Of a stretch of 6,874 nucleotides of DNA, positions 5,931 through 6,874 are shown in pieces. The stretch lies in assembly GCA_003151275.1 (NCBI GenBank), contig PLXC01000137.1:1-6874 (forward strand), written 5' to 3'. The stretch is from Candidatus Melainabacteria bacterium. GTDB taxonomy: Bacteria > Cyanobacteriota > Vampirovibrionia > Obscuribacterales > Obscuribacteraceae. The notes under the pieces were generated by a model that was not told the DNA's origin, made no database searches, and saw nothing but the letters and a program-made list of their open reading frames with translations. The number at the start of each line of letters is the position of its first letter. Position 1 is the first letter of the stretch. A program made the translations under genes and the position numbers.

Positions 5931-6509
5931 TTAGTAGTAATACAAATTGGTAGACGGTCCCTGGTTTTCGGTCTCGATTGAGAAGCTCATTTTTGCGTTG
6001 TTAGCTTCGTCGGCACCAGTCTGCGATTCTACGCAGTTCAATTTGTTCATGGCATCAACAATACCTTGAAACGACTCTTGTGGAACCTTACTTGAAACGA
6101 TCGAGGTGCGAGCTCGAAAGGCGTCGAGTGAGATTCTGAGAATAGCGTCGGCTATTGCTTTTTCAGTCTCGGGGCTAGTCTCCTTCTTGTTTTTTACTTG
6201 AATCTTGGCGTTTTTGCCAGCAGGAATTTTGAAATCGCTTTTCCGCTCCAGTCCGATCGGCTTTCCATCATTGAACCAGAGCATCTCGTAGAGCGTCTTT
6301 TTATCGGGTTCAACTTCTTTGTAATAGGAGATTGTAATCTTGGCCACCTTGTCTAGATTGGAACCTCGATAATTAAACTGACGCTGCAATTTTTCCGCCT
6401 GCATCGAAATTATCCAATCATCGTGGAATGGCGAATCGTCTGCAAACGTTGTTTGGCCAAGTGACAACATCACAAACGCTGAGACCAGACGAGTGCGAAA
6501 TGCGTTCAC
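5931..6509 (-). CDS. Secreted protein of unknown function paired with the upstream protease
   Basis: 192 residues, unrecognised. The GTG start (6507-6509) overlaps the protease stop as GTGA and has a good AAGGA 6 nt upstream, inside the protease gene. Residues 1-23 are a signal peptide (NAFRTRLVSAFVMLSLGQ, then TTFA) with likely cleavage after TFA, so the mature protein begins DDSPFHDDWIIS. The middle (about 36-176) contains alternating hydrophobic stretches such as AKITISYY, LYEMLWFNDGKPIG and AKIQVKN that suggest beta strands, then a probable helix around 115-135 and a lone Cys at 159. The C-terminus is SIETENQGPSTNLYYY. The gene 4174-4332 repeats the two ends without the middle. Tight coupling to a secreted S8 protease suggests a partner, substrate or inhibitor acting outside the membrane, but no motif confirms any of these. 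Confidence 0.88.
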   Translation of the reverse strand: MNAFRTRLVSAFVMLSLGQTTFADDSPFHDDWIISMQAEKLQRQFNYRGSNLDKVAKITISYYKEVEPDKKTLYEMLWFNDGKPIGLERKSDFKIPAGKNAKIQVKNKKETSPETEKAIADAILRISLDAFRARTSIVSSKVPQESFQGIVDAMNKLNCVESQTGADEANNAKMSFSIETENQGPSTNLYYY

Positions 6510-6874
6510 TTTTTATCCTTAAGCGTCGATATGGCAAACTTGCACGCGTAATAAGCGTCAGGCACTCCCCAGCCAAATTGGGGATTCCAGCTATTGGGTC
6601 CATCAGTATTATTGCAACTGTCACGCAATAATCCTTCAACTTCGGTGTTTTTGAGCTTCGGATTGATCAACCAGATCATCGAGGCCACACCCGCCACAAT
6701 CGGGCTTGAGAAAGAAGTTCCGTCAACCAACTTTGGGTCTCCTTTTTGAGTGCAAACCTCGATATCTTCGCCTGGAGCTGTAAAATCTACGGGAGTACCA
6801 CTTGCCGATTGCCAGTTTTTATTTTTGACCAGCTGAATGCCGTCTTTATGAGCCATGGCTGATACAACGTTGAT
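6506..6874 (-). CDS. Subtilisin-like serine protease (S8 family), C-terminal part only
   Basis: The frame is open to the window edge, giving the last 122 residues. An internal Met at 6854-6856 is not the start, because the codons before it (INVVSA) match the complete protease. The nucleophile motif DGTSFSSP is intact; the Asp, His and Asn regions lie outside. Up to the conserved PDA, 83 of 107 residues match the complete protease by hand count, including a 31-residue identical run around the catalytic Ser. The last 13-15 residues have diverged (ending STLKDKK versus KSVRK). The stop TGA overlaps the GTG of the 192-residue protein gene, and the 3' end carries that gene's AAGGA ribosome site. 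Presumably it is an exported protease like its paralogue, but the signal peptide is not visible. Confidence 0.93.
   Translation of the reverse strand: MNVVSAMAHKDGIQLVKNKNWQSASGTPVDFTAPGEDIEVCTQKGDPKLVDGTSFSSPIVAGVASMIWLINPKLKNTEVEGLLRDSCNNTDGPNSWNPQFGWGVPDAYYACKFAISTLKDKK
6516..6520 (-). promoter_or_regulatory. Ribosome binding site (AAGGA) inside the protease end, for the 192-residue protein
   Basis: The minus strand reads CTTAAGGATAAAAA before GTG (6509), placing AAGGA 6 nt upstream. The equivalent place in the duplicate (before 4332) reads GTCGGTTCGCAA and has no such site. Confidence 0.7.

Larger units (their letters stand above)
5918..6874 (-). repeat. Tandem duplication, copy 1 (continues beyond window)
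   Basis: Counterpart of 4161-4691, containing the partial protease and the full 192-residue protein gene. The segment 5981-6403 has no equivalent in the other copy. Both copies have the same orientation, so this is a direct duplication with a period of about 2.2 kb measured between protease stop codons. Confidence 0.9.

Overview
All nine genes I can support lie on the minus strand, closely packed, so the DNA reads as one transcription direction from position 6874 down to 1. The genes at both edges are cut off. GC is near 50 %, with Shine-Dalgarno sites and frequent GTG starts, so this is bacterial. The CxxC protein (958-2118), with its RWDD...YCPKC...EAEALIFTREN...FMTQDC signature, together with TadE/TadG-like proteins and exported S8 proteases, reminds me of the non-photosynthetic cyanobacterial relatives (Vampirovibrionia/'Melainabacteria', e.g. 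Obscuribacterales). That placement is recollection, not a search result. I see no RNA gene, CRISPR array, insertion sequence, origin or convincing terminator.

Layout in transcription order. (1) 6874-6506: C-terminal part of a subtilisin-like (S8) protease. (2) 6509-5931: a 192-residue secreted protein of unknown function, overlapping the protease stop by 4 bp (GTGA). (3) 5906-4329: a complete second S8 protease with signal peptide, propeptide-like domain and Asp/His/Ser triad. (4) 4332-4174: a 52-residue secreted protein, also joined by a GTGA overlap. It is the paralogue of gene 2 with exactly 423 bp (141 codons) of the middle absent. Genes 1-2 and 3-4 are therefore a tandem duplication of a protease + small-secreted-protein cassette. 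(5) 4151-3276, (6) 3295-2717 and (7) 2696-2208: three Tad-type pseudopilin or pilus-assembly-like membrane proteins (TadG-like, then two TadE-like with G/Q...E prepilin motifs). (8) 2118-958: a membrane protein with six clear copies of a V-A-K/R-T motif and a Cys-rich putative zinc-binding segment. (9) 845-1: a single-pass membrane protein with a Gln/Gly/Pro-rich region, cut off by the window edge and open in frame from an ATG at 845.

How they may work together (inference): the short spacings (4-bp overlaps, 20-bp overlap, gaps of 20-24 bp) suggest that the protease cassettes and the three Tad-like genes are co-expressed at the cell envelope. The proteases could act on the small secreted partners, on Tad-like surface proteins, or on outside substrates. 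The two downstream membrane proteins follow after gaps of 89 and 112 bp and may belong to the same unit or be expressed separately. No TadA ATPase, TadB/C platform, secretin or TadV peptidase gene is present here, so any complete pilus machine must be encoded elsewhere.

The most unusual item is the duplicated subtilase + small-secreted-protein cassette. The two small proteins keep near-identical mature N-terminal and C-terminal tails but differ by a precise in-frame 141-codon block.
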